Shown: positions 1 to 11,180 of the stretch, in pieces | Layout: each line of letters opens with the position of its first letter | Position numbering within the stretch: position 1 is the stretch's first letter | DNA from: Halichondria panicea | Lineage: Eukaryota > Porifera > Demospongiae > Suberitida > Halichondriidae | Assembly: GCF_963675165.1 (NCBI RefSeq) | Contig: NC_087387.1 | Span: forward strand, 2,159,501-2,223,500 | Length of the DNA: 64,000 bases | Direction of reading: 5' to 3' | Made by a program: the position numbers and the translations under genes | The notes under the pieces: model-generated | The model's input: only the letters and a program-made list of their open reading frames with translations | What the model was told of the DNA's origin: nothing | The model's database searches: none

Positions 1-3000
1 AACAGATAACGGTTTGTCAGATGTAATGATAGTGCCCGTCAAATCATCCAAATTGCTAAGCAACAGAGTATCAAAGCGATTGAAACGCAGTTCATACAAG
101 GCTTCACCTTGTGGATAAGTTGTGTTAACACTTGGACTCACCCAAGAGGGGTGATGATGCACTTGTGAAGGTTTCACTCGAATAGTTGTCTCATCTTGAC
201 AGGGTGTGATGAGAAACTGACTCAGAAAATCACCTCTGCCAGTTACATCTGATGAGAACACGAAATATTGGTAATCTCTTGTTGTTGGAAACTCGACACA
301 GTTAATAGCCATGAAGGCATCAGCGGAGGAGGCCATATTCTTATTACTGCTGATAGCATATATTGTGAGCTCATCACCTGGATTATCTGCAGTTAAAATC
401 AGTCCCTTTTGTCTATCACTTTGATCAATATTTCCATCAGTTAGTACAAATATTATGCTTGGCTGCTCGTTAACTTCTCCAAAAACAACTTGCAATTCAA
501 CAACAGCTGCCCCAGGACGAGAGTACAGTCCAGATGACGTTTCGCTGAATCCATTTAGGCCTGAAAACTTCGTTTCGATAATGAAATTAGACACCCTTTG
601 TTCAGTCGTAATATATAGCAGTATTTCAGCTCGTTTAACACTATTTCCCATAAACGCAAGAGCAAATTTACTACCTCTGGTCTTAGAGACATTTGAATCT
701 GTAAAAAAGAAAACATAATGAATGTTGCAAGCTGCGCTGTGCTAATGCCTCTCGGCATATTTTACTTTGCTTAAAAAGTATGGAGTGTTACAGAAGAGGT
801 AATTGTTATGTTCCGAAACAATTATATGGAATTCCATATTAATCTCAAGAGTGTTATAATTATAGAAATGGAAACAGATAATAATGAAAGCACCGCAGGT
901 GCTGATGCCTCGGTGGAGATGCCAAAGCTACATAACATAAAGCTACTAATAGCTTAATTTTATACACATGATGAACATTTTTTAATTTGCATGCTGCATG
1001 CAAACTCAAAGAGTGGGTAATGATCGACCATGATTGTTGTTAAAAACGATCGATGCTAAAGTTCAAGTCTAAAATTAATGAGCCATCAGCAGAGCCTTGC
1101 AGCTTTCTTCTCACTCTTGCAGCTACCAATAGCTAGCGTTCTAGTGCAGAGCTAACTACTAAGTAGAGTAGCAACACTCGGTAAACAAGTTTGGCTACGT
1201 GCTCTTCTGAAAAGGCTGCATTGGCATTCCAAGTAAGCAAAACTAGGCATAACTCGAGAACGAAGCATTATTTTGAAAATCCACAAATTAAAATCCAAGA
1301 AAACATGACTAGAAGAAGCCTATAAAAACTCTTACTTGTACTTCATTGATCCTTGAGCAGCTGTAGCAGTCTACACATACAGACAGACACACACACAAAC
1401 ACACTACCGTATACCTCGCTTGTGCATGCGCACCGAGGCATAATTATGGTGGCTTGATGAATGTTCAAGGATAGAAGTATATAGATTTAAAGTTTTAAGG
1501 AGTATTTTGCGTGCAGAAAAAGGGGTGTATCTGCAATAGGTTAAAGTTCGCAATTTCTTGTTTCCACGCTTTTTTGTGTTTCCCCTGATGGCCAATCCTA
1601 GCAACCGTTTTACGTTTTTTATCCAGATTCCCTTTCTTTTTTCAGAACAGAAGTAGTACGTTTCAATAATGAATACATAAGTCGAACGTCAAGAAGCAGT
1701 ACAAGTTAAATATGAGAAGACATGCAGGACTGGAATAAACGCATACCGTCTTTCTTCTAACTACAGGACCACTTTAATAGTAGAACCAACTGTCAGTTGT
1801 GTTCTATTTATGAACCATTTCTAGGTGTTTAGCTAATTATATAGGCTTGAAACCCATCACCCTTCTTTTGGTGGACAGCCACACCCATAAGGTCTAAGAA
1901 ACAAAGTGTACATTAACTGGATTTTACATAATTACCTGTCCAGTAGTAGATTAGCTAAATGTCAGACTCAGCTATAGATCTACTTACTGACTTTACTTTT
2001 TATACTCGAGACATAGTTTATCATTCTCGAAATAACAGCCATGCAATTACAAATTGCCAGCTATTACCGTATAGCGGGTGATTTTTGGGGGGCTAAATAT
2101 TCGTGGTTGGCAATATTTATCGTGATTGCTGCACTGCAGGTAAAGGTAGGCAAAGTCGCTTCATTTGTGGGTAAAATATTCGTGGTAAGACCTTCAACCC
2201 CGAAAACCACGAATCTTTTGCCCCAGGCTAAAATTAATTACCCTCTATACGGTATTATTCCCCGCATTACTCCTCAGTTTAAACCTTAAGTACACCCCAG
2301 AGTTATCAATCAACGGTACATGCATGGTGCTGTTTGGAATGAGGGATGACATTATCTTAATTAAGTTTGTTACAGAGTATGTATCAATTAACAGTGTGCA
2401 TGAAGCAATAATGGGGTACATGAATGGTACTGATTGGAAGAGGGATGAAACAAACTTAACTATTAATGGATATAGTTTCTTCTCAAATTCCTGCAATCTA
2501 TAAGCACCACTCTATATATGCTGTGTGTTCTTCAGGGCATGTCAGTTGGTTACTGTCTTTGAATTATGCACGCAACATTCATTAATGTTGCGTGCACGTA
2601 CAATTTGAATTATTAATTAAGAGAGGTGAATGGAAAAGGATAATAGGAGAATTCTATGGGAATCAGAGAATAGAATAACAGGAAATGTCTTGAGCATAAT
2701 CTATAAAGGCCTAACAGTCTGGGAATGCACTGGATCAGACTGCTGCTTGAAAAAGATGCTTAAAGTTCAAAGTTTATAATTAATGGCTGCTCTGTGCAGC
2801 TTAATTTGCAGCTCTTTCCTCACTCCTAATCTAACAGATTTTGCTATGCACGTGTTTGAAGAACCTGCAATAGCCATTAATAACTTAAGAACGAAGTAAA
2901 TCCACCAACGAATAAAATGTAGCTAAAAGCCTATAATTATCCCTTTACCGGTCAATCGTTTAATTCGGGAAAAGGGTCATCACTTTAGTTTGAATTTGAA

Positions 3001-4380
3001 TTTGTGGGTCAGCCCAACCCACCAACTTAGCTTGATTTGATCATTCCAATGAAGACTTGGCTTAGAAGTAGTCTCGAATTCCAGCCTCTTTGCAAGCTAA
3101 TTTGGGGAGGGCGTGGCCAGACTAGCTTAGAAGATGGGCGTGGGTCAATGGTTGTGCACACACACACACACTAACCAGTCGATTATGCCTTGCTGCTTGC
3201 CTCGATGGAAGTATGTGTGGCCTTTAAAAGCTGTAGCTGGTCTAAACCTTCAATTTGACTGGTAAAGGGACACAGTAGGACACACAAAAGCCTGGAGAAA
3301 GTAATATTAAACTTGGCATATTTAAAGGTGGTGTAGATGGAAGCAGTAGCCAACAGACAATGGCTAAACAGGAGAATAAGCAGTTAAGAACACCTGAAAA
3401 AAAAAGAGTACAATGCTTCCAGAGCCATCCAGTTTCAAGTGTCTAGCAGCTCAGCAAAACTAGTACTTCAAAGCTCTCACAATCTACCACACAATCCAAT
3501 ATCAACATTGATCAATATTGACAAGTGAATAGCATGCTCCTTTGTTGTTGTAATATTTACAACAATTTGACCGGTAAAGGGATATAGAGCTCTTATCTGC
3601 ACTTCAATTGTAACTGTCGAGCAGCTATAGAAGTGGTGACACACACAAACACATGCATACACACACTGTATACCTCACTGTGCATGCATGACAACACCGA
3701 GGCATAAGTATGTATGTGTATGTATGTATGTACTATATCAATGTTTCCAAATACTCACTCACTCACTCACTCACAATTGAAATAGTCCAATTCTTCAAAT
3801 GATAATGAAAGTTTATCGAGTACCGTATAGCGGGAAATTTTCGCAGGTGCAAATTTTCGCTATTCGGCTAGAGAGCCCTCAAAAGAAATTTTTGCAGTTG
3901 TAATATCCGTATTCAATGCCAGAAAACCACACCTACCAAGCGTTTTGCATGTGAAATACCGGTGTGTTAGCTTCCTTCGCAGACTCTCCTTTTTCTGTTC
4001 TTTGTCACTATACGAGATGAATTGGAGGAACAAAAAAAGGAAGAAGGAAGAGACAAAGAAAAGGAGAGCCTGCCTTGCTAAATCGCGTGACGTTAGACAA
4101 GTGGTATACAAGTGAAAATGAACGTGGGCAGTCACTAGCTGGACGGAGCCTGGCAGGGCAAAAAACTACAGCATGCCTACGCATTCCATACTCACCATAG
4201 TATAAGTATAATTATGCTCTCACACATAAAAGCTGTAGCATCATAGATAGTATGCCAGAATCAAGTGTGGAGACATCGTAGACGAGGGATTACCTAGTAA
4301 AGATTAAAGATCTAGATCTACTTTTTCCTGAGTTCAGAACAGACCCAGAGTAGATATAATTCGCAAACAAGGTATACGAT

Positions 4381-4413
<33 letters not shown>

Positions 4414-7400
4414 CTGTCTGTCTGTCTGTCTGTGTAGACTGCTACAGCTGCTCAAGGATAAATGAGGTGCAAGTAAGAGGATTCTAGTAATGTTTTCTTG
4501 GATATAAATTTGTGGATTTACAAAATAATGCTTCGTTTTTGAGTGATGCCTAGTTTTGCTTACTTGGGAATGCCTTTTCAGAAGAGTGCGTAGCAAAACT
4601 TGTCCATGCACCGAGTGTTGCTTTTACTTAGTAGCTAGCTCTGCACTATAGCTAGAACACTATAGCTATTGGTAGCTGCATGCATGCAAGAATGAGAAAT
4701 GAGCTGCAAGGCTCTGCTGATGCAGCCATTAATTTTAGACTTGGACTTTTGGCATCGATCTTTTTTAACCAACAATCGTGGTAGATCATAACCCACTCAC
4801 TCTTTGAGTTTCCCTGTGATTCTGGATTCTGCCTGCGCATGCAGCAAAATAAAAATGTTGATCATGATACAGTAGAACCTCGCTAATCCGAATAGAGCCG
4901 GACCAGATCCCATCCGAATACATGAAAATTCCGGATTAACAGATTTCATTATGAATATCAACGAAGAGATACTTTTGTACATGTATTATGATATTACTGT
5001 AGCCAGAAGGGAAGCTGCTAGCTCTCCAATACAGTCAGTCTTGTGAGCTCTCTCTTTTTTTTCTTTGCAGTGGCCATTGTTTGAGCAGTTTATTAATATT
5101 AATAAAATTATTGCTGATTCAGAAGAAAGTTAGATTGCGCATGCGCAATAGTATATTCTATACTGACAGCCCTCCTCTTTTTCAGTTTGCCGTTTTGTCC
5201 GGATTTGCGAGGTTTCAGACTAAAGAGGTCCGGATTAGCGAGGTTCTACTGATATGTGTACTTTATATGTTATGCATGTAGTTTTGACACCTCCACCGAG
5301 GCATCAGCACTCACGGGGATTTCATTTTTACAACAGTAACAGTCTACTCTAGTCTTTCATACTTCCTCTACTGACTAAAGGTCTCACGAAGGCTGACTCT
5401 ACTGTAGCCTCGTTTCCAGCCTCGTTGTCTCTAGCTAGGCCGCCAACTAGGCCTGGTGTTGATTGTATCTGGGCGTGTATCTGAAAAGAACAGAAAAAGG
5501 AGGGCCTGCGAAGGAGGCTACTGGTTGCGTTGGCCCAGTTTGATTTTCACGTTAACTGCTCTGCATGCCCTCGAAAAACGTGAAATTTTGTACTGCTAGA
5601 AATACGGTATCATAACGAGTGCTGCAAGTTGCGCTGTGCTAATGCCTCTCGTATGTCAAAAACTATTAGAGTGTTATAAAAGAGGTAATTATAGTTTGCT
5701 TTGATAATGTTCCGCAAGAGTAGATAAGAGTAAAGTGTTGCAGCATTTGCCTTGTATTGCATCATCACTTGACAGTAATCAGTACTATGTTAGCAAACTT
5801 CCCAGAAGCCACATATGCTGATTGGGCAATTACTGAGTTACAAACCACAAACCACATTACTCAACAGGACTCGAATAGTGACCATAGTGATGACGCAATT
5901 TAAGGCAAATGCGGTTTCACGTTTACTACAGGAGTTCAACACTCTTACTCTTGTGTTACGTTATTATGTTGTATATAATGTTAATTACGTTATTATTATT
6001 GTTGATTGCAATTGTTCTACACATGCAGCAGTCATATTATAGGAGAGGAGCTGAATGGAAACAGAAGCCTATTTGATGGCTTGATGAATTATCTTTAAGG
6101 ATAGAAGCACTAAACTGCATGTTATTATACATGTACAATGTAGAAGGTCAATGAATCATGTCTGGAGTCATGTATGACTTTTGTTGAAATGGCCATTTGA
6201 TGCAGGTACAGTAGACTCTCGCTATTCCGGCTCCCTGAAGTATGGCCATCTCGATATACCGGCCATTTGGCTTGGCATGGAATGCTAGCTATATGTTTAC
6301 TGCACAAAACTCACCCTGAAGTACGGCCACTCGCTATTCCGGTTACCGGCCAGTGCTGGCTGTCCCAAACAGGGTTTTCAATGTAATTTTATACGTGTAT
6401 TACGGCCGGATATGACGTTTTGGGTGTGGTTTAGCAAATAAAATTGAATTACACTTAAATAGAGAACAAAATGATTCATTATCCTACATTATCCTCGAGA
6501 CAAAAACCGCAAAAGTAGTCATTAGATTTGAGGTAAGGTCGTTTTTAAGCCGCGGCTATTTCCTGAGCTGCAGCCACCTCGCTATTCCGGCCAAGCTGCA
6601 TGGTCCCAAGGGTGACCGGATTAACGAGAGTCTACTGTAAGTTGGATGTGGTCCCACCATAGATTGAAGAGAAAGGGATTGGCAACGGAGTGCACTTCCG
6701 GTACCATCCGTGTTTCGCCTCGAGGCTTATTTCTAACGTGGGAGTCTAAATCATGAGAATTGTTTTTGCCGTCTGTAAAAAAGTCTACGAGCAGTTCTAC
6801 TGCTATACATCAACTTCACCTCATTTGTGTGGCCATTTGATCAGAGGTTTTTCATGCTTGTGTTCCTATAGCACCTATATGATATAGCTAAAGTTGTGTT
6901 ACTAAGTAGTGTGTAGTGTGTCCCACCCAGTACCTCTAGCTACTTCACGAAAATCAAGATTTCATTTCCAAATGAATAATTCTACATGCATGGTAGCATT
7001 GTAGTGTTTCGTGGCTTACATGGACCTCATGAAAAAGAAGAAATTGTCGATCTCACACATGTGCATGGGATGAATGCACATGCGCAGAAAAAGGGGTGTA
7101 TCCGCAATAGGTTGAAATTCGCAATAGCTGCTGCATTCTGGCAGTACAGCTTTGTAGCTCTTTTCTGACTCTTGTAGCTAACAAAAAGCTAGCGCTTTAG
7201 TGCAAGGCTAACTCATAAGTTGAATAGAAACTTTATGCAAACAGATGATGCTACAAAAGAGTCTGAAGAGACTGCAACAGCATTCACTGCAAGTATAATT
7301 AGCCATTCGTCGCATTGCTACCATACCGTTGAGCTAACTTCGATCCTAGGCTGAGTTTTCGCTTTTATTTCGCCTATCCGTTTTAAAAGCGAAAACTCTG

Positions 7401-8131
7401 CCTGGGATCGAGGCTACAGTTGAGCAGTTACAGCTGCACACCTTCGTGCGGCTAGACCTCGAGGCATAATTATTACACAAAGAATAAACTGTGCATTTCC
7501 AGATTATCATGCAGGCCTTTCACTGCAGTATAATTATATTGAACATGAGTGAAATATACCGTATTAGCAGGTTATTTTTGTGGAAATTTTTCATATTTTT
7601 CGTATTATTTTTCGTATTGTAATTTTTCGTACTGTAGAGTATCATCCGAATATTAAAACTGCTCCGCAATAGATTCAACGTCACTATACCTGAGCTGTAC
7701 GAATATTTAAAATACGGGCAGTTCATACGAAAATTAGCACCAACAAAAATTACCCGCTCTACAGTATGTGAATTATTGCACCACAACGTACTGCCAATCC
7801 TATGTAAAAACCTACTGGTTTTACACTAATACTGAATTAACATAATTATAGTCCCGTACTGTCAAAACAAAGTCACCACAAAATAAACATGCATGAAGAC
7901 TTGGAACTCGTGCATACAGTGAAATAGACTTCACATACCAGGCTCCAGATTTATTGCAGCTTGTCGTCTCTGTCTGGTTCTATCAACACTGCTGGAAAAG
8001 GTGCTTGTAATGGAAGCCGCAGCGGTAGGTACTCCACAGTCAGGACAGTTGCCATCTTGTACTGCTTTTTGCATAAGTGCAAACAGAATTAGGACACATG
8101 CAATAAGCTTATACATCACAGAAGTTCTCAT
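1..8131 (-). CDS. IgGFc-binding-domain secreted/receptor protein, 5' part (3' end outside window)
   Basis: Two exons join in phase. Exon 1 (8131-7939) starts MRTSVMYKLIACVLILFALM, a signal peptide, followed by a Cys-containing, Ser/Thr-rich stretch with an RQRRQ motif. It ends in phase 1 at a GTATGT donor. Exon 2 (698 to beyond base 1) follows a pyrimidine-rich tract and CAG and supplies the other two bases of the split codon. It is open over all 232 codons to the edge and matches the domain at 48.0-49.5 kb closely (shared: RQKGLIL, MASSADAFMAINCVEFPT, QFLITPCQD, FNRFDTL). That domain is of IgGFc-binding N-terminal type, an extracellular module. By analogy with the paralogue, Calx-beta, sushi, transmembrane and kinase parts may lie left of the window; this is inference. 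The intron (7938-699, 7.2 kb) is filled with transposons. The exon joining is inferred from phase and signals. Confidence 0.68.
720..884. repeat. dispersed repeat, family G
   Basis: The block around GCGCTGTGCTAATGCCTCTC (732-751) recurs near 5630, 56923 and 57820, each time followed by a TTTGCTT-rich stretch and AGAGGTAA/GAAGAGGT. I see no coding potential. The element boundaries are not clear. Confidence 0.5.
885..1446 (+). mobile_element. MITE family A, near-complete copy
   Basis: This is a non-autonomous element with no coding capacity. It begins GAAAGCACCGC(A/G)GGTGCTGA and GCCTCGGTGGAGGTGCCAAA, runs through conserved internal blocks (AATGATCGACCATGATTGTT, TTTTGAAAATCCACAAAT), then a short CA tract, and ends in TACCGTATACCTCGCTTGTG and GAGGCATAATTAT. 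Other copies lie at 4365-5325, 12181-12478, 24000-24190, 32516-33087, 54470-55190, 55437-56052 and 59850-60290. The transposon class is not established. It sits in the large intron of the left-edge gene. Confidence 0.75.
1500..1760. repeat. dispersed repeat related to the 28.7-29.4 kb element
   Basis: TTTCTTGTTTCCACGC, CAATCCTAGCAAC, ATTCCCTTTCTTTTTTCAG and the following 120 bases parallel 29160-29380. The block near 1515 (AAAAAGGGGTGTATC) also recurs at 7088. No gene is seen. Confidence 0.5.
2067..2252. mobile_element. MITE family C, TA target duplication
   Basis: About 186 bp bounded by TA. The left terminus is CCGTATAGCGGGTGATTTTT and the right is its imperfect inverse (ACCCTCTATACGG). 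A second, better preserved copy is at 59136-59345, and diverged copies or ends are near 3823 and 7556. TIRs plus TA duplication fit a Tc1/mariner-type MITE. It has no ORF of its own. Confidence 0.75.
2260..3600. other. non-coding intronic stretch with a small inverted-repeat element
   Basis: No exon is recognised. CCCTTTACCGGTCAA (2941) and its inverse TTGACTGGTAAAGGG (3254) bound about 328 bp and look like a MITE; a third end is at 3566. The rest is AT-rich with short CA runs. Confidence 0.4.
3598..3712 (+). repeat. MITE family A end fragment
   Basis: Contains the CA tract and the terminus ACCGAGGCATAA of family A, then a TATG simple repeat. The rest of the element is missing. Confidence 0.5.
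4365..5325 (-). mobile_element. MITE family A copy interrupted by a pogo-like MITE
   Basis: Family A in reverse orientation: GT tract at 4381-4432, internal blocks, and terminus GCACCTCCACCGAGGCATCA near 5290. The element at 4870-5251 lies inside it, and the family A sequence resumes on the far side. Confidence 0.7.
4870..5251. mobile_element. pogo/Tigger-like MITE nested in family A
   Basis: The inverted ends are CAGTAGAACCTCGCTAATCC and GATTAGCGAGGTTCTACTG, the termini expected of pogo-like Tc1/mariner MITEs. TA precedes the left end; the right-hand TA reads AT, probably mutated. There is no transposase ORF. Confidence 0.7.
6209..6637. mobile_element. pogo/Tigger-like MITE with TA duplication
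   Basis: About 429 bp with inverted ends CAGTAGACTCTCGCTATTCC and GGATTAACGAGAGTCTACTG, flanked by TA on both sides. Internal blocks (GCCGGATATGACGTTTTG, AGTCATTAGATTTGAGG) recur around 19.2 and 21.5 kb. Non-autonomous, in the left-edge gene's intron. Confidence 0.8.
7084..7472 (+). mobile_element. MITE family A2 copy with hairpin insertion
   Basis: Family A2 is a sister of family A. Its hallmarks are GCTAACAAAAAGCTAGCGCT, TCGTCGCATTGC...CCGTTGAGC and the end CCTCGAGGCATAA. A hairpin MITE at 7335-7416 splits the block after CCGTTGAGC. Other copies are at 34200-34265, 35025-35362, 57440-57605 and the palindrome at 58.3-59.4 kb. Confidence 0.65.
7335..7416. mobile_element. 82-bp hairpin MITE (TAGCCTCGAT family)
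   Basis: A near-perfect foldback: the left arm begins TAACTTCGATCC (degenerate) and the right arm ends GGGATCGAGGCTA, with a TTTTCGC core. It is flanked by CCGTTGAGC and CAGTTGAGC, an 8-of-9 target duplication. Confidence 0.75.
7553..7765. repeat. diverged MITE family C-like element
   Basis: Left end ACCGTATTAGCAGGTTATTT and right end AAAATTACCCGCTCTACAG are diverged inverted copies of the family C termini. The interior is AT-rich and non-coding. Confidence 0.45.
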
Positions 8132-8134
8132 CGG

Positions 8135-9000
8135 ATATAGCAGTTTGTATTGTTACAGGCTAGCTAGCTATAGTCTGATCATGCAGCACTCCTGTTAGAT
8201 CTTATACTGCGAGCTAGCTAGAGGCTGGAACCACTTGACCTTAGCTAGCTGTGCCTTGACCTCGAGAACAAGCCCCTCATGATATCGAGGCTAGTACAAG
8301 AACACTGATTTGATCTCTGCTTCTGAGCAAAATTAAAAGTTAACCTCCTGCAAAATAACGTTTTAAAACTTATAGACACTAAAAACTAGGCTTGAAGTAG
8401 TCTGTAAAAGAAGTTTGGAGAAATCCAATTAGTGACCTTAATTAGCTAAGGTCAAGTGGCTCCAGTCCACAGCTATCAGAGGCACAAAGATCCTTCGTAA
8501 AAACATGGAGCACTATTTCGAGATTGAAATGAAATCGCCTTTTTTCGGACAAGCTAGACAAGTGGGCCTGGGTACTGAACACACTCCACTGGAAAGCAAT
8601 AACTACGATTTTACGCGCCTCCTCTAGCTCTGTACTGAAGCTCATGTAACAGGAATTTCAAACAGACATCAAGCCCATTATATTAACACATTGATGTTAA
8701 AGGCTTCTCCATAATTTCATCATATCATTGCCAAAAAGGTCCTGCCAAAATGGCTGTCCCTTCCCTTTGGTGTGGTCAGTAGAAACCCTAGCTCTTGGCC
8801 ACACCTGAAGAAAGGTCAACTACGATAAAAGCCCCAAATGATTTGTACAAAACAACTCTTCAACAAAGGCCATCTCTGTATAAGGGCCAAAACAAAGATA
8901 TCCGTTAATAATTATCTGTTAATAATTATTCAGGGGCTCTACAGATTACAACTGTATTGTATCCGTAGAACCCCTCTCCTTGTTTATAGGTGCCAACTTC
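8135..9000. other. 5' flank of the left-edge gene, no second gene recognised
   Basis: The stretch at 8330-8460 (TTTTAAAACTTATAGACACT, then a diverged AGTAGTCTG block) resembles 50870-50960, upstream of the paralogous receptor pseudogene. That suggests promoter-side sequence duplicated with the gene. The minus-strand frame at 8645-8442 (67 codons) has no recognisable domain. Confidence 0.35.
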
Positions 9001-9002
9001 CC

Positions 9003-9066
9003 TAGCCTCGATTCCAGGCCGCGAAGAGAAAGGCGCCTTTCTCTTCGCGGCCTGGAATTGAGGCTA
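9003..9066. mobile_element. 64-bp hairpin MITE, perfect 9-bp target duplication
   Basis: The arms TAGCCTCGATTCCAGGCCGC and its complement fold on each other almost perfectly. CAACTTCCC flanks both sides (8994-9002 and 9067-9075). Same family as 7335, 10322 and 50137. Confidence 0.9.
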
Positions 9067-9283
9067 CAACTTCCCCAGCCGAATTTCAGGGAGAAAACAT
9101 GGGGCCATTAGCCCCAAGCCAAAGGAGTCACATTTTTGGGAATTTAAGAACACACGACTCTGGTTTTCAGGGCAAAGACAACAATTCTTCTTTCACATGG
9201 AAAAAATACATGGAAAAAATATAAATTGTTGTGGGGATGCTCTCAATGTGGCTTTACCGTACTAACTCACTGTGCATGCTCAT

Positions 9284-9333
9284 AATTGGGGCGAGCGAAG
9301 CGAGTCCCTTCCTAGTGATGAACGTTGCAATTT

Positions 9334-9422
<89 letters not shown>

Positions 9423-10220
9423 GGACCGGCACAATATTTGTTTTTTGTACTCGTGACCCTTTACCAACTTTTACGTGAAAGCTGCGCATGGGCACAAGAG
9501 CTAGCTATATACACTCAGAACAAGGCTCTGACAAGCACGCCTACAGCAGGTCAGAGCGTCCCCATCTGAGCCTAAGATCACACAGGCACGCCTGCAGGAG
9601 GTCACAGCAGCTTACTTGCCACGTTTCACTTCCAAGTCTTGTGTTTTTGTGATAATAAACCTGCTAGCTCAACAGGACAGGGATCGAGACCAGTCACTAC
9701 GACAGGTCAGAGCAGCTCAGATGGAGACTTCTGAAGTTGCACAGGCACCTTTAGACAATACAGCACTACGGCAGGTCAGACCAGCTCAGATGGAAACTTC
9801 TGAGGCCACACAGGCACGCTTACAACAGGTCAGAGTAACTTACTTACCCGGCAAGGATTGTTCACAGTATACTATTATTTTTGTAATTTGGGTCCAGCAA
9901 GAAGTGATAATATCTCCTTGCTCCTAACCTTGCTCCTCATGTTAGTTTGTGTAGCCAGCTCCTTCATGCTGAACTTTCACTCATACATATGTTTCACCTT
10001 GAATCTTGATGTTACACCACAGTCAAACAACCCTACACCACTCAGAATAATTGTCACGGATATACAGCTGGCACAGGGAAATCGTATCTAATCCACTGCA
10101 TCAGACTACTCGTTTATATTCACTGTTACACAATCACTGTTACTAATTTCATTTCATGCGATAAATAAAACTTAAATTACCACATCATGCACTGTACAAC
10201 AAACACAAATTGCTCGCTCG
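9284..10220. repeat. possible TIR element enclosing a GT microsatellite and degenerate repeats
   Basis: TTGGGGCGAGCGAAGCGAG (about 9286) is inverted as TTGCTCGCTCGCCCC (about 10211). Inside are a GT tract (9339-9420) and three or four degenerate ~100-bp units containing CAGGTCAGA...CAGCTCAGATGGA (9540-9850). The long open frames here follow from the repeats. Confidence 0.4.
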
Positions 10221-10321
10221 CCCCAAACATGCTCTGCATGCTCCTAGTAATAATAATGTCATTATTAAATGCACAAGCAAGTGAGCCCCGCCCATTTATT
10301 AGATTCGCGCTAGCTAGCAGG

Positions 10322-10379
10322 TAGCCTCGAGACCAGGCCGATAAAAATATGTATTTTAATTGGCCTGGTCTCGAGGCTA
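10322..10379. mobile_element. 58-bp hairpin MITE, perfect 9-bp target duplication
   Basis: Arms TAGCCTCGAGACCAGGCC and complement. GCTAGCAGG flanks both sides (10313-10321 and 10380-10388). Two further TAGCCTCGAT left ends follow directly (10389 and 10402) and are cut off by the next element. Confidence 0.88.
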
Positions 10380-10442
10380 GCTAGCAGGTAGCCTCGATTC
10401 CTAGCCTCGATCCCAGGCCGATCCCTACGGTGGCCCTGACTT

Positions 10443-11180
10443 ACGGTGGCCCTGAGCGCTACTCTAGTTGGTAGTTCATACTTGATAGTTCAAATGCGTA
10501 GTTGGTAGTTCGCAGTTGCTACTTGATAGTTCAAACACGTAGTTGGCAGTTGGCAGTTGGTAGTTGGCAGTTGGCAGTTGGGAGTTGGCAGTTGGGAGTT
10601 GGTAGTTGGGAGTTGGTAGTTGGCAGTTGGTAGTTGGGAGTTGGAAGTTGGCAGTTTGTAACCTTTAAACTTTGCAACAATAATTAGCCTGCTTTTAAAT
10701 TATGATACTGGCACAGATATCTAGCTGGCCTAAGACAGCAATATTAAATCTTATATGTATACATCTAGGTAGGGAGATCATTTCAAGTCTAATCCTCATG
10801 TACCTATATTCCCACATCCCAGCAGGGAGGGGGGAATTATAGAAACAGGTTTTGCATGGCACTTTTAGATTCTATTGAGGCTATTTAAAATTATGGTTAA
10901 AAGATTAGAGGCAGTGCAAAGATATATCTATATACAACATTTGCTAACTGCAAAGTTTAAAGGTCACGAGCTATATACCAACTGCCAACTCCCAACTGCG
11001 AACTACCAACTACCAACTGCCAACTGCGAACTACAACTGCCAACTCCCAACTGCGAACTACCAACTACCAACTGCCAACTGCCAACTACCAACTGCCAAC
11101 TGCGAACTCCCAACTGCCAACTGCGAACTCCCAACTGCTAACTGCCAACTACCAACTGGAGTAGCACTCAGGGCCACCGT
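10443..11180. mobile_element. foldback-like element with 7-bp subterminal arrays, copy 1
   Basis: Inverted ends are ACGGTGGCCCTGAGCGCTAC and GTAGCACTCAGGGCCACCGT. Inside each end lies an array of a 7-bp unit: TTGG(C/T/G)AG on the left (about 10500-10655) and the complementary CAACT(G/A/C)C on the right (10975-11157). A unique ~320-bp core lies between. Inverted end arrays of short units are the layout of foldback transposons. There is no transposase. Confidence 0.75.
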
